Positions 31,650 through 39,604 of a stretch of DNA of 48,884 bases are shown one piece after another. The first letter of the stretch is position 1; each line of letters begins with the position of its first letter. The translations under genes and the position numbers were made by a program. The notes beneath the pieces were generated by a model, which saw only the letters and a program-made list of their open reading frames with translations, was not told the origin of the DNA and did not search any database. The stretch covers positions 1-48,884 of the forward strand of contig CAZNHL010000027.1 in the NCBI GenBank assembly GCA_964572965.1, written 5' to 3'. Source of the DNA: CAZNHL01 sp964572965 (GTDB lineage Bacteria; Bacteroidota; Bacteroidia; Cytophagales; UBA9547).

Positions 31650-31681
31650 CAAATTTAGCTAAAAGGATAGGATAAATACAA
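31650..31681 (-). promoter_or_regulatory. Candidate promoter of nuoKLMN
   Basis: On the minus strand TTG (31681-31679), 21 nt spacer, TAAATTTG (31657-31650), an exact match to the Bacteroidota -7 consensus TAnnTTTG. The start would be near 31643, leaving a leader of about 80 nt before the nuoK ATG. It supports nuoKLMN as an independent transcript. Confidence 0.45.
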
Positions 31682-31792
31682 TGAAGAATAGGAATTAATA
31701 ATCGTTCTATTTAATCCGATAGTATTGAGTAGTGAGTAATGAGTATTAAGAAGGATAAAAGGATGATTTTATGTATGGCCGGTCTCCTGTTA

Positions 31793-31832
31793 CAAGAAGT
31801 TCCACTTTTTTGAAAAGTGGAACTTCTAACCC
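31793..31832. repeat. REP palindrome, copy 1
   Basis: A 40-bp sequence identical to that at 32528-32567. It contains a 15-bp perfect stem (31795-31809 with 31813-31827; AGAAGTTCCACTTTT and its complement) around the loop TTG, flanked by CA before and AACCC after. The two copies sit on either side of a RAYT transposase gene in the same orientation. Confidence 0.85.
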
Positions 31833-31933
31833 CAATGTATATCCTACTCCTCTTCAATCATTATATCATTTAAACCACGTAGGTCAACACTTAAGCTATC
31901 ATGGAACTTCTGATATTCCACTTTACCTCCAAA

Positions 31934-32470
31934 TCAGTCTAACACCTCTTTTTTCAATAACTTCGTTGGCCTGTCCAATATTATTCGCCCATAAGAGCTA
32001 TAAGGGTATTCTTTATAACTATTAAAGATTTGATGCTTCTTTGGATTTGAATGAATATACCATACCAAGCGAGTAAAATAGCTATCAGAAAGTACTGCCT
32101 TTCGCTTGAAGTTCTTCTGAAAAAGACTACCCTTCCGAGACTCCTGTTTATTTACACTCTTTGAATATGAAGTAAAGAATCTTCGAAAAAGCTCGCTAAT
32201 AATTTTATCTGTATCTACCAGATTCGAAGTTCCTGTTTTCAAAAAACGCCCCTCATAATCTTTGCTATCTTTTACCCTGATCAACAAATGGAAATGGTTA
32301 GGCAACAGACAATAGGCATAAGTTTCAAGATAATCCGAAAGATACTCGTCATACTTTCGAAGGAAGTACCAATAGTTCTCCTCTTTGTAAAAGAGATTTT
32401 CGCCATTATTACCTCGATTATAAATATGATAGAAGGTATTTTCCTCTAGCGGTTGGTGATAAGCTGTCAT
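31934..32470 (-). CDS. REP-associated tyrosine transposase (RAYT, Y1/IS200-like)
   Basis: A 178-residue single-domain Y1 transposase-type protein. Key marks are the HUH metal motif H59-F-H61 (LLPNHFHLLI), the N-terminal strand NTFYHIYNRGNNGENLF, the likely catalytic tyrosine Y102 (FFTSYSKSVNK), GSLFQKNFKRKAV (114-126) and the YIHSNPKKH segment (138-146). RAYTs nick and move or maintain REP palindromes and are usually single-copy domesticated relatives of IS200. The gene lies between two identical 40-bp palindromes, which is the expected layout. It appears intact. Activity cannot be judged. Confidence 0.9.
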   Translation of the reverse strand: MTAYHQPLEENTFYHIYNRGNNGENLFYKEENYWYFLRKYDEYLSDYLETYAYCLLPNHFHLLIRVKDSKDYEGRFLKTGTSNLVDTDKIISELFRRFFTSYSKSVNKQESRKGSLFQKNFKRKAVLSDSYFTRLVWYIHSNPKKHQIFNSYKEYPYSSYGRIILDRPTKLLKKEVLD

Positions 32471-32527
32471 AAAAGTCTAAAAAATAATTACAGACTTAAT
32501 TTAAAGGGAAAACTTGTTATTTACCAG

Positions 32528-32567
32528 CAAGAAGTTCCACTTTTTTGAAAAGTGGAACTTCTAACCC
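32528..32567. repeat. REP palindrome, copy 2
   Basis: Identical over 40 bp to 31793-31832, including the 15-bp stem (32530-32544 with 32548-32562) and the AACCC tail. It lies 57 bp upstream of the RAYT start codon. The downstream copy is 101 bp past the RAYT stop. Confidence 0.85.
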
Positions 32568-32636
32568 TCAAATCAATGGCTTCGTTAGAAATATTAATTC
32601 CGGCAATGAGATTTAAATCGCCACGCCACATTCATA

Positions 32637-33374
32637 TCAGACAGTCAGCACAAAATCCAGATAACTTTCTTTATTGATAATTGTAAATCCGGCATCCGGA
32701 TAGTTCTTAGCGAAAAAGGCCGGCACTTTTTGGGTTTTATCTCCATACTTAAACTCAAAAGCATTCATAACAGGACCAACCTTTTCTATCAGGTCTATTT
32801 CCTGCTGGTCATAAGTGCGCCAGAAAAAATACTCCGCGCCTGTATTCAAATAACGATTCAGCTTTATCCTTTCATAAATACAGTAATTTTCCCACAACAA
32901 ACCCATATCCTGCCTCACAGCCGGCAACCTGAAGTCATTGATGATTGCATTTCGAATACCATTATCAAAGAAATACCATTTTGATAACTTAGTAACTTCT
33001 TTCCGTAAATTGGAGCTATATCCGCTCAACTTAAATAGTATCTGCACTTTTGTCAAAAGATCAAGGTAACGCTCAACAGTATTTTTGCTCATCCCTAACT
33101 GCTTACCCAATTCCTCAAGCGACACTTCGGAGCCTGCCTGATAGGCTATAAGCTTCAGCAGATCAAATATCTTACTGCTATTCTGAATATTTTCAAACAT
33201 GAGTATATCCTTCAGCAGATAAGAATTCACCAGGTTTTTCAGGTATTCAGCCTTCTCCTGCGTTGTTTCCAATGAGAACAATTCAGGATAAGAACCAAAG
33301 ATCAACCGCTCATCCAGATTTTGTTTCGTTTGAAGCGCGTTCTCAGAAACGGCTAATTCTGCCTGCGCAACCGG
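32637..33374 (-). CDS. AAA+ ATPase with DUF4143, C-terminal part
   Basis: The 3' portion of a predicted ATPase (COG1373 type) broken by a scaffold gap; the 5' portion is at 33385-33786. It starts near AQAELAVSEN and contains the end of the ATPase region (FGSYPELF, then YLKNLVNSYLLKDIL) and a winged-helix segment (VSLEELGKQLGMSKNTVERYL). A C-terminal nuclease-like fold follows (YFFDNGIRNAI, AEYFFWRTYDQQEIDLIEK, NAFEFKYGDK). EID ... EFK fits the PD-(D/E)xK pattern, so this copy may be catalytic. The role of these proteins is unknown; they are often in variable regions. The flanking frames join if the gap length is a multiple of three, and the sequence on both sides suggests that only a few residues are missing. 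Confidence 0.85.
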   Translation of the reverse strand, partial: PVAQAELAVSENALQTKQNLDERLIFGSYPELFSLETTQEKAEYLKNLVNSYLLKDILMFENIQNSSKIFDLLKLIAYQAGSEVSLEELGKQLGMSKNTVERYLDLLTKVQILFKLSGYSSNLRKEVTKLSKWYFFDNGIRNAIINDFRLPAVRQDMGLLWENYCIYERIKLNRYLNTGAEYFFWRTYDQQEIDLIEKVGPVMNAFEFKYGDKTQKVPAFFAKNYPDAGFTIINKESYLDFVLTV

Positions 33375-33384
33375 NNNNNNNNNN
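33375..33384. other. Scaffold gap (10 N)
   Basis: Ten N characters inside the AAA+/DUF4143 ATPase gene. The sequence before (GRSYTYYL) and after (AQAELA) the gap are parts of one conserved region, so the missing stretch is probably short. The sequence cannot tell whether the gene is intact in the organism. Confidence 0.95.
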
Positions 33385-33786
33385 TAGATAATAGGTATAG
33401 CTTCTACCCGTAAGTGGTTCTCCTGTCTGGTTTGATAAATCGAAAGCCGAAGAACCGGTAGCAATGATGGTTAAATCATCAAACTCATCAATCATAAGCT
33501 TTAATATCTTTCCAATCTCAGGTATTACCTGCGCCTCATCAATTACCAGCAGCCGAATGTCTCCTAGTAATCTTTTATAATTGGCCACACTTCTATTTTC
33601 CAGCAAGATCGCAGTTTCTGTATCTTCTGCATTTAAATGCAAAAAAGGCTGACTAGAAAGCTTTTCAAGATTTTTTACAAGATGTGTCTTACCCACCCTT
33701 CTTGTTCCAAAAAGTAACAGGACTTTATTTTGGCCGATTCTTTTAGCTATCTGACTACCGGCAAAACGCTGAATTTTTGCAAACAT
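33385..33786 (-). CDS. AAA+ ATPase with DUF4143, N-terminal part
   Basis: The 5' portion of the gene continued at 32637-33374. I chose the ATG at 33786 (MFAKIQRFAGSQIAKRI); the upstream start at 33858 would run into the tandem repeat. Walker A is LLFGTRRVGKTHLVK, Walker B is IRLLVIDEAQVIP, and the sensor-1 region is LTIIATGSSAFDLS. A 32-bp tandem palindromic repeat lies 44 bp upstream. It is the second ATPase of this kind in the window, the other being at 43092-44294. Confidence 0.87.
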
Positions 33787-33830
33787 CGCTTTTCCCCTTT
33801 GAGTTTCTATACCCAAATATAAACAAAAAA

Positions 33831-33909
33831 CGTTAATTCCGTCAATCAACTGACGCAATTAACGTTAATTCCGTCAATCAACTGACGCAATTAACGTTAA
33901 TTCCGTCAA
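33831..33909. repeat. 32-bp tandem repeat (2.5 units), each palindromic
   Basis: Units at 33831-33862 and 33863-33894 are identical, and 33895-33909 begins a third. Within each unit TTAATTCCGTCA and TGACGCAATTAA (33833-33844 and 33851-33862 in unit 1) are complementary at 11 of 12 positions around a 6-nt loop. The unit junction is the palindrome TTAACGTTAA. It lies directly upstream of the AAA+/DUF4143 gene (minus start 33786) and could be an operator for autoregulation. There are no varied spacers, so it is not CRISPR. Confidence 0.8.
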
Positions 33910-33929
33910 CCATAATTAAGGAATAAGTC

Positions 33930-35639
33930 TTAAAACGTTCCTTTATGCTTATTCAACTCCTTCAACACACGTGCATCCTTCCCATAAACGTCTCTGTAGA
34001 ATTGCAGCTTGCCTGTTTTAATATCCGTATAGCAAGTCCAGTAAGTAATATAAACCGGCAGCGATTTCTCCATTGCTATATTATAGTTTCTGCCTTCCGC
34101 AACAAACTGTTCCAGTCTGGCTTTTGTAAACCCTTGGTCTTTCAGGAGTATTGCTGCCAAGTCAAGCGGATATTGAACACGAACACAGCCATGACTGTAA
34201 GCACGCTGCGGATAATCAAAAATATGTTTGGCAGGTGTATCATGCAGGTAAATTGCATATGGATTTACTAATCCAAACTTAATAACACCTAAAGAATTCT
34301 TTTCACCCGGTAGCTGTCTCACCATATAAGGAAAGTTATTTTTGTTCAAACTGGCAAAGTTTATCCCAGAAGGGTCAACCGGAGTACCGTCGGGAGTCAA
34401 TATCTGCATTCTGTTTCTGGTCAGGTAGTTCGGATCTTTCAGAATATCCGGCAATATTTCACCAACAGCAATTCCTCTTGGTACTACCCAGTATGGATTC
34501 ATTTCTATACCTGTCATTTTGGTAGCGAAAACAGGCGTCTGCCTTTGCTCTTTACCAACAACTACCCGCGCAGTATGTATCACCTTGCCCTTCTCAACCA
34601 GCACCAGTTTATAATCAGTAATATTTACCTGGATATACTTTTCTGGTAATTTGGCGTCTAACCAGCGACAACGTTCCATATTTACCCGGATCTGGTCTTT
34701 CGCTTGCTTTAATGTAAAGTTCAGTTGCTTAATAGTTGCCTTATCCAGCTGACCGGTAACAGGTAAAGCCAGCAACTCCTGAAATGCTTTTAAAGACTCC
34801 TGCAATTGTTCATTAAATTCATTTGTCAGTGAAGTATCCGGATAAGAGCCAATGTTATGAAGCCTTCTCTTTACTTCGATAATTACAGCATTTGTATCAC
34901 CCAGTTTCAGGTTTTTTTTCCCCTGATAAACTACAGGCAACCAAACCAATCGTTCTCTATCCAATGAATCCATGGTTTTTAATGCTTTCTTCAGTAAACC
35001 ATAAACCGGAAAAGTCGGCCTCATTTCTTCCGACGACTTTTCCAGCGACTGACTCATGTAATTCGAAATATTCTCAGCTGTAAAAAGAGGATCACTCCTT
35101 TTCTCATAGTTCCATTCTTTAAATAATTTATCAGGATCCACTTTTCCCAGAACCATGTCATGTACATAGTGAATGTAAGTTTTAGTGCAGGCCAGCTCTA
35201 ACGATGTAGCCGAATTACCTGAAGCTTCCCGGAGATTTGTTACCTTCTTCAGCAGGCTATCCAGTTTATGGGCCCCATAATCTTCCGGAGAAAGCCCGTC
35301 AATAACGACACTATCTATTGTGCTGATCAGTTCTTTGACACGCTTTGTGTCTGTCCAGTAGGGCTTGAAGTCATTTTGTGAATAAATCGCCGTTAAGAAT
35401 GTATCCGGCTGGCTGGCAAGATTTTTCACCAGTGAATCGTGTAAAGCTACTACATCAGCTTTCCATACATTTTTGAAAGGCCTGCGTCTCGGCTTCTCGT
35501 CCGGCTTGGGCTGAGCATGGTCACCACTTGCAATTGTATCTGTTTTACTGCGATTATCCGAAGCAACCGGCACCTGTTTTCTGGCACATTGTACAAATAG
35601 TATAAGGCCCGACACTAAAAATAAATAACTCCTCAACAT
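33930..35639 (-). CDS. L,D-transpeptidase (YcbB-like), lipoprotein
   Basis: A 569-residue lipoprotein (lipobox LFVQC, Cys18) with a proline/charged linker, a helical region (about 60-300), a peptidoglycan-binding domain (KLGDTNAVIIEVKRRL ... LPVTGQLDKATI, about 255-320) and a YkuD catalytic domain. The active site is YLHDTPAKHIF and RAYSHGCVRV, with nucleophile Cys485. The overall plan resembles YcbB/LdtD of E. coli and should make 3-3 cross-links in peptidoglycan or attach proteins. It follows the ATPase repeat by 20 nt and is followed (in transcription order upstream) by a second, unrelated L,D-transpeptidase gene at 35736. Location is the periplasmic face. Confidence 0.9.
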   Translation of the reverse strand: MLRSYLFLVSGLILFVQCARKQVPVASDNRSKTDTIASGDHAQPKPDEKPRRRPFKNVWKADVVALHDSLVKNLASQPDTFLTAIYSQNDFKPYWTDTKRVKELISTIDSVVIDGLSPEDYGAHKLDSLLKKVTNLREASGNSATSLELACTKTYIHYVHDMVLGKVDPDKLFKEWNYEKRSDPLFTAENISNYMSQSLEKSSEEMRPTFPVYGLLKKALKTMDSLDRERLVWLPVVYQGKKNLKLGDTNAVIIEVKRRLHNIGSYPDTSLTNEFNEQLQESLKAFQELLALPVTGQLDKATIKQLNFTLKQAKDQIRVNMERCRWLDAKLPEKYIQVNITDYKLVLVEKGKVIHTARVVVGKEQRQTPVFATKMTGIEMNPYWVVPRGIAVGEILPDILKDPNYLTRNRMQILTPDGTPVDPSGINFASLNKNNFPYMVRQLPGEKNSLGVIKFGLVNPYAIYLHDTPAKHIFDYPQRAYSHGCVRVQYPLDLAAILLKDQGFTKARLEQFVAEGRNYNIAMEKSLPVYITYWTCYTDIKTGKLQFYRDVYGKDARVLKELNKHKGTF

Positions 35640-35735
35640 ACAACAGGCTATTAGATTAATATATAATATTGAAGTTAGCGCAATTAGCTGTCAATTAAAA
35701 CACATCAACACAGATAATCTAATGCAAACTCCGGC

Positions 35736-36443
35736 CTATTTTAACCATACCGATTGAGCCAGGTATTTTTGTGTAGGATGATAAATAAAAAGCAAACATT
35801 TATCCTTTAGGTGTGCAGAGATTTTGGCAAACCCCTCGTCTGAAAATGCAGGACAACCCTGGCTTCTTCCCAAACGTCCGTACTGAAGCACAAAATTTTC
35901 TGTAGCATAATCAGCAGAATGCATTACCACAGCACGCTCACGGGCATTGTCATTAAAACCTTTGTCCAAACCATCAAGACGGATTGCTTTGCCATGTTTA
36001 CCGCCATAGCATTCGCCTGTCAGATAAAAACCAAGACTGCTGCAGTAAGAACCTACTGTATTAGAGAAATTTTCTGCATATAAATCTCCGGAGTTTCTCC
36101 CGTGTGTCACCATGTCCGCGTAGACAACACTACTGTCTTCCAGATTAATCAGGTAGAATCTTTTTTCCGTTGACGGTAAAGAGAAATCGGCAATTGCCAG
36201 GTATTTAATAGAAGTCTTTAAACTATCTGAAATATGCTTATACCCTTTTACAGCCAACTCAAACGGACGGAAAGCCAAATGATTGTAAGCGAGTTTCTGA
36301 TAGAAAATACTGTCTGAGGATCTGATACGAACAACCGCAGGAGCAATGTCCTCAGCTTTCTCCTCCTCTGCCGGTACAAATGACGAATAACTTAGCCAAA
36401 TCAGGCCCAATAAGCTGATTACCAATCCTCCCCTTGCTTTCAT
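35736..36443 (-). CDS. L,D-transpeptidase catalytic-domain protein (YkuD_2)
   Basis: A 235-residue exported protein from the ATG at 36443 (MKARGGLVISLLGLIWL); an upstream start at 36467 overlaps the hairpin and is less likely. A membrane/signal segment is followed by the YkuD_2 (murein L,D-transpeptidase catalytic family) domain: FYLINLEDSSVVYADMVTHG, SLGFYLTGECYGGKHGKAIRLDG (in parts), RAVVMHSADYA and the active site GRLGRSQGCPAF with Cys about 197 (shorter numbering). It probably cuts or joins peptidoglycan peptides. Its neighbour at 33930 is a different L,D-transpeptidase subtype. A 10-bp hairpin lies just upstream of its start. Confidence 0.88.
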   Translation of the reverse strand: MKARGGLVISLLGLIWLSYSSFVPAEEEKAEDIAPAVVRIRSSDSIFYQKLAYNHLAFRPFELAVKGYKHISDSLKTSIKYLAIADFSLPSTEKRFYLINLEDSSVVYADMVTHGRNSGDLYAENFSNTVGSYCSSLGFYLTGECYGGKHGKAIRLDGLDKGFNDNARERAVVMHSADYATENFVLQYGRLGRSQGCPAFSDEGFAKISAHLKDKCLLFIYHPTQKYLAQSVWLK

Positions 36444-36446
36444 GTA

Positions 36447-36472
36447 TAGCGTTGTATATCGGTACAACGCTA
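36447..36472. promoter_or_regulatory. Perfect hairpin next to YkuD_2 start
   Basis: TAGCGTTGTA (36447-36456) and TACAACGCTA (36463-36472) form a 10-bp perfect stem with loop TATCGG, three bases upstream of the ATG at 36443. It is 37 nt past the stop of the gene ending at 36509. With no U tract, it is either a weak terminator or a site near the ribosome-binding region. Confidence 0.55.
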
Positions 36473-36508
36473 CTTTTCCATGAAATAGTTCAATACATTA
36501 AAAAGTCT

Positions 36509-37888
36509 TTATTCAATAATGATTTTCCTTAACCACACTTTTGCTCCTGATACCACAGTTAACTGATAAACACCGGCTGTTAAATCTGATACATAAACCT
36601 GCCCTTCACCTTCAACCGATCCTTTTTTTACTTCATTACCGTTCAAGTCATGAATAGTCACTACAGCTTTTTGCCAATACAATGCATTCAGTTTAACAGT
36701 GATATACTCCCTTGCCGGTACAGGATATACTGACACCGGCGCTTCTTCATCTATCAGACCATCTTCCAGGGCAGCCACAATCTCGCTTGACAAATAGCGG
36801 TGTATGCGTACGCCTGCAGCAATCACCATATTACCTGTAACACGTAGCTTATTAATTCTGGCGCTGTTATTATAAGAAATATTAGACCAGCTGATACCTC
36901 CGTCTTTTGTTTCCAGGAAATTAATTTCGAAACCGCCGCCTCCGATCCAACCGTGATTGGCGGTGACAAAGCCAACACTCTGGGCCAGGAAATTGTAGTT
37001 ACTGGCCGAACCCAGATTTGGAGTAACAATAGAGTTCTTTGTCCATGAAGCTCCTTTGTTTGTTGTTTTATAGTAGACAACTGTAGAATAAGTAGCTGTA
37101 TTTCTTTGCAAAGTTGTATATCCGGTTTCTCTTGTCGGGAAATGTATTTTCCAGAAATAAGTAGGGTTCTCATCAGCAGTGAGTACCGTTGACCATGACA
37201 AGCCACCATCAGTGGTATAAACTATTTTACCTTTATAAGTAGCTGAAGTACCTGTAGCATAGGGCGTAGCATCCATACCTACCACATAACCGGTATCCGG
37301 GCCGAAAAAATAAAGATCCATTGCCGCCCCAAGTCCAAACGGGCTTAAATCAATCACACTCCATGTCTGGCCGGCATCTTGTGTTTTAACTAAATGTGCC
37401 GGACCACGCACTCTGCCCACGGCATAAAGCGACTGGTCATTTACTTTAAACATAGCACAGATGCCTTTCAACGCATTTGGCCCCGGGTTGAAAGCTGTCC
37501 ATGTTTGCCCGCCATTACTTGTTTTATAGATAGGCATTGTATCTGTTGAAGCTACATCATAAGAGCCTTTTCCCAAATTACCGGCAAACCCGATTTTTGA
37601 GTTCAAAAATGTAATGCTTCTAAAATGGCAGCCAGGCTGTACCTTAGAAGTAGTCCAGCTCACACCACCATTTACCGTTTTATAGATATAGCCGTTTTGT
37701 TCAGCAGTATTGAAAAATACAGCAAAACCCGTATCCTTCGATACGAAATAAGCATCATCATGCCTGTATGCCGATGCACCAGAAGCATCACTCAGCATAC
37801 TCCAGGCATCAGTAGCTTGAGCCAAACCATTAAAAAATACTGTCAGTACTAATAAAATACTGATTAAACTGCTTGATAAAAGCCTCAT
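36509..37888 (-). CDS. T9SS-secreted BNR/YCF48-repeat protein
   Basis: A 459-residue secreted protein with signal peptide (MRLLSSSLISILLVLTVFFNGLAQ). A beta-propeller follows, built of six Asp-box/BNR repeats: YKTVNGGVSWTT, YKTSNGGQTWTAF, VKTQDAGQTWSVI, YTTDGGLSWSTV, YKTTNKGASWTKN and ETKDGGISWSNI. It ends with a T9SS sorting domain (VYPVPAREYITVKLN ... AGVYQLTVVSGAKVWLRKIIIE). Such propellers resemble sialidases and YCF48 proteins but the catalytic residues of sialidases are not evident. It is probably a surface or released protein of unknown ligand. Confidence 0.87.
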   Translation of the reverse strand: MRLLSSSLISILLVLTVFFNGLAQATDAWSMLSDASGASAYRHDDAYFVSKDTGFAVFFNTAEQNGYIYKTVNGGVSWTTSKVQPGCHFRSITFLNSKIGFAGNLGKGSYDVASTDTMPIYKTSNGGQTWTAFNPGPNALKGICAMFKVNDQSLYAVGRVRGPAHLVKTQDAGQTWSVIDLSPFGLGAAMDLYFFGPDTGYVVGMDATPYATGTSATYKGKIVYTTDGGLSWSTVLTADENPTYFWKIHFPTRETGYTTLQRNTATYSTVVYYKTTNKGASWTKNSIVTPNLGSASNYNFLAQSVGFVTANHGWIGGGGFEINFLETKDGGISWSNISYNNSARINKLRVTGNMVIAAGVRIHRYLSSEIVAALEDGLIDEEAPVSVYPVPAREYITVKLNALYWQKAVVTIHDLNGNEVKKGSVEGEGQVYVSDLTAGVYQLTVVSGAKVWLRKIIIE

Positions 37889-38141
37889 ATGGTTTCCATT
37901 AAAAATTCCTGCAAAAAAGTTATAATACCTTTAAATATCAAGACACAAGCCACCATATTAATAATCTGCTACTCCAATGTTAACAAAACTTAACATTAAA
38001 TTAACATTGACCTATTCCACCCTAAAATTGAAAGACGGATATTTGTGCAACTAAAAATATAGGAGAAACCTAATCTACTTCTTTATCCTCATTAATTCTA
38101 ATTACCTTTGTCCCAAATATTCATAGTAATCACAAACCTTT

Positions 38142-39554
38142 ATGTTTGAAATCTTTCAGGATCTTGACTTTACATTGTCACTCGTCCTAATCTTTTGTAT
38201 TATATGTGCCTGCGGATTTGAATTTGTTAACGGTTTCCACGATACCGCCAATGCCGTTGCAACAGTAATTTACACACACTCTCTTGAACCAATGCAAGCT
38301 GTGGTCTGGTCCGGTATATGGAACTTCCTCGGAGTATTTGCCGGAGGTATAAGTGTAGCAATGGGAATTGTGTATCTCCTGCCGATCGAAACACTCACGG
38401 ATCAGAATGTCTGGCATAGTGTTGCCCTGGTATTAGCAATTCTTTTCTCAGCGATCATCTGGAACCTTGGAACTTGGTATTTTGGCATTCCTTGCTCAAG
38501 CTCTCATACATTGATCGGTTCTATACTTGGTGTTGGTATTGCTTACTCAATGCTTCCTGAATCTATGGGAGCTGCCGTTAACTGGTCTAAAGCAAGTGAT
38601 ATCGGGCTTTCATTATTATTCTCCCCATTATTAGGCTGTGGCTTTACCATCTTCCTGATGTATATCCTGAAAAGAACTGTTAAAGACAAAAGTATTTTCA
38701 AAGAACCACATAAAAGCAAAAAACCTCCTGTGTGGATCCGTACAATCCTGATCCTTACCTGCACAGGTGTTAGTTTCTCTCACGGTTCAAATGATGGCCA
38801 GAAAGGTGTTGGCTTAATGATGCTGATCATGATCAGCATTGTTCCTTCGTACTTCGCATTGAACAGAGACAAAAACATATTTGATGTTGATAAAAACCTT
38901 ATCGTTGTTGAAAGAACAATCAGCGAAATTAACATGAAAGGAATTTCTCATAAAGATTCTACTGCAATCGAAAAAATCAACAAGAATATTGCCAGACTTA
39001 AAACACAATTACTTGGTACTGACAGCAGCAATATCCGTTTGAAAGAAAACCGTTTCGCGGCACGTGCTGAACTGTTAACAATCAACAAAGGCTGTGAAAC
39101 ACTATTGAAATCGGAAAAAGTAAAATTGAGCGAAGAAGACAAAAAAGTATTAAAAGATCAGGTTTACTCTTTGAAACAACATACTGACTACGCACCATCA
39201 TGGATTGTATGGATGATCTCTCTGTCACTTGGTTTAGGTACAATGATTGGCTGGAAGCGTATTGTTGTTACAATAGGTGAAAAAATCGGAAAGCAACACC
39301 TTACTTATGCACAAGGAGCCAGTTCAGAATTAGTTGCCTCAATCACAATCGGTTTATCATCATGGGTAGGTTTGCCTGTAAGTACAACACAAGTACTTTC
39401 ATCAGGTATTGCAGGGTCTATGATAGCAACAAGCGGTACTAAAAACCTGCAGCCAGCAACTATCAAGAGCATTATTATTGCCTGGATACTTACATTGCCT
39501 GTTTGTATTTTCCTTTCAGGAAGCTTGTTCTTCCTGTTCAGAGCAATTTTTTAA
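38142..39554 (+). CDS. pit: PiT-family inorganic phosphate transporter
   Basis: A 470-residue inner-membrane phosphate permease. The two family signature repeats are present: FEFVNGFHDTANAVATVIYT at the N-terminus and SFSHGSNDGQKGVGLMML in the middle. C-terminal ASSELVASITIGLSSWVGLPVSTTQVLSSGIAG and its N-terminal twin GIPCSSSHTLIGSILG complete the inverted repeat (quoted in parts here). A soluble charged helical loop of about 110 residues (about 250-360) separates the halves. It imports phosphate with a cation. It stands alone with its own terminator at 39574-39602. Confidence 0.93.
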   Translation: MFEIFQDLDFTLSLVLIFCIICACGFEFVNGFHDTANAVATVIYTHSLEPMQAVVWSGIWNFLGVFAGGISVAMGIVYLLPIETLTDQNVWHSVALVLAILFSAIIWNLGTWYFGIPCSSSHTLIGSILGVGIAYSMLPESMGAAVNWSKASDIGLSLLFSPLLGCGFTIFLMYILKRTVKDKSIFKEPHKSKKPPVWIRTILILTCTGVSFSHGSNDGQKGVGLMMLIMISIVPSYFALNRDKNIFDVDKNLIVVERTISEINMKGISHKDSTAIEKINKNIARLKTQLLGTDSSNIRLKENRFAARAELLTINKGCETLLKSEKVKLSEEDKKVLKDQVYSLKQHTDYAPSWIVWMISLSLGLGTMIGWKRIVVTIGEKIGKQHLTYAQGASSELVASITIGLSSWVGLPVSTTQVLSSGIAGSMIATSGTKNLQPATIKSIIIAWILTLPVCIFLSGSLFFLFRAIF

Positions 39555-39573
39555 ACAACATAATCAAACACAA

Positions 39574-39602
39574 AAAAGCCCGAAATAAATTCGGGCTTTT
39601 TT
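39574..39602. terminator. Bidirectional terminator after pit
   Basis: AAAAAGCCCGAA (39574-39585) pairs perfectly with TTCGGGCTTTTT (39591-39602) around a 5-nt loop. It sits between the converging genes ending at 39554 and 39605 and has T5 on both strands. Confidence 0.85.
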
Positions 39603-39604
39603 GT

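Larger units (their letters stand above)
31563..31933. other. Intergenic region: nuo promoter and REP copy
   Basis: No gene is seen here between nuoK (minus, start 31562) and the RAYT gene (minus, stop 31934). It holds a promoter candidate for nuoKLMN and one REP palindrome. A short GAGTAGTGAGTAATGAGTA run lies near 31730. At 31903-31925 there is a rearranged pair of REP half-sites (GGAACTTCT, then TTCCACTT). Confidence 0.6.

Noticed and set aside
31771..32025. Plus-strand 84-residue reading frame over the REP and RAYT end
   Set aside because: It reads through the REP palindrome and the RAYT 3' end in antisense; nothing supports a protein.
33343..33464. Frameshifted ATPase at the second N gap
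   Set aside because: The frame difference is caused by the arbitrary length of N; the protein sequence on both sides continues one conserved region.
33831..33909. Possible CRISPR array
   Set aside because: Units are directly abutting with no variable spacers, and no cas genes are near; it is a simple tandem palindromic repeat.
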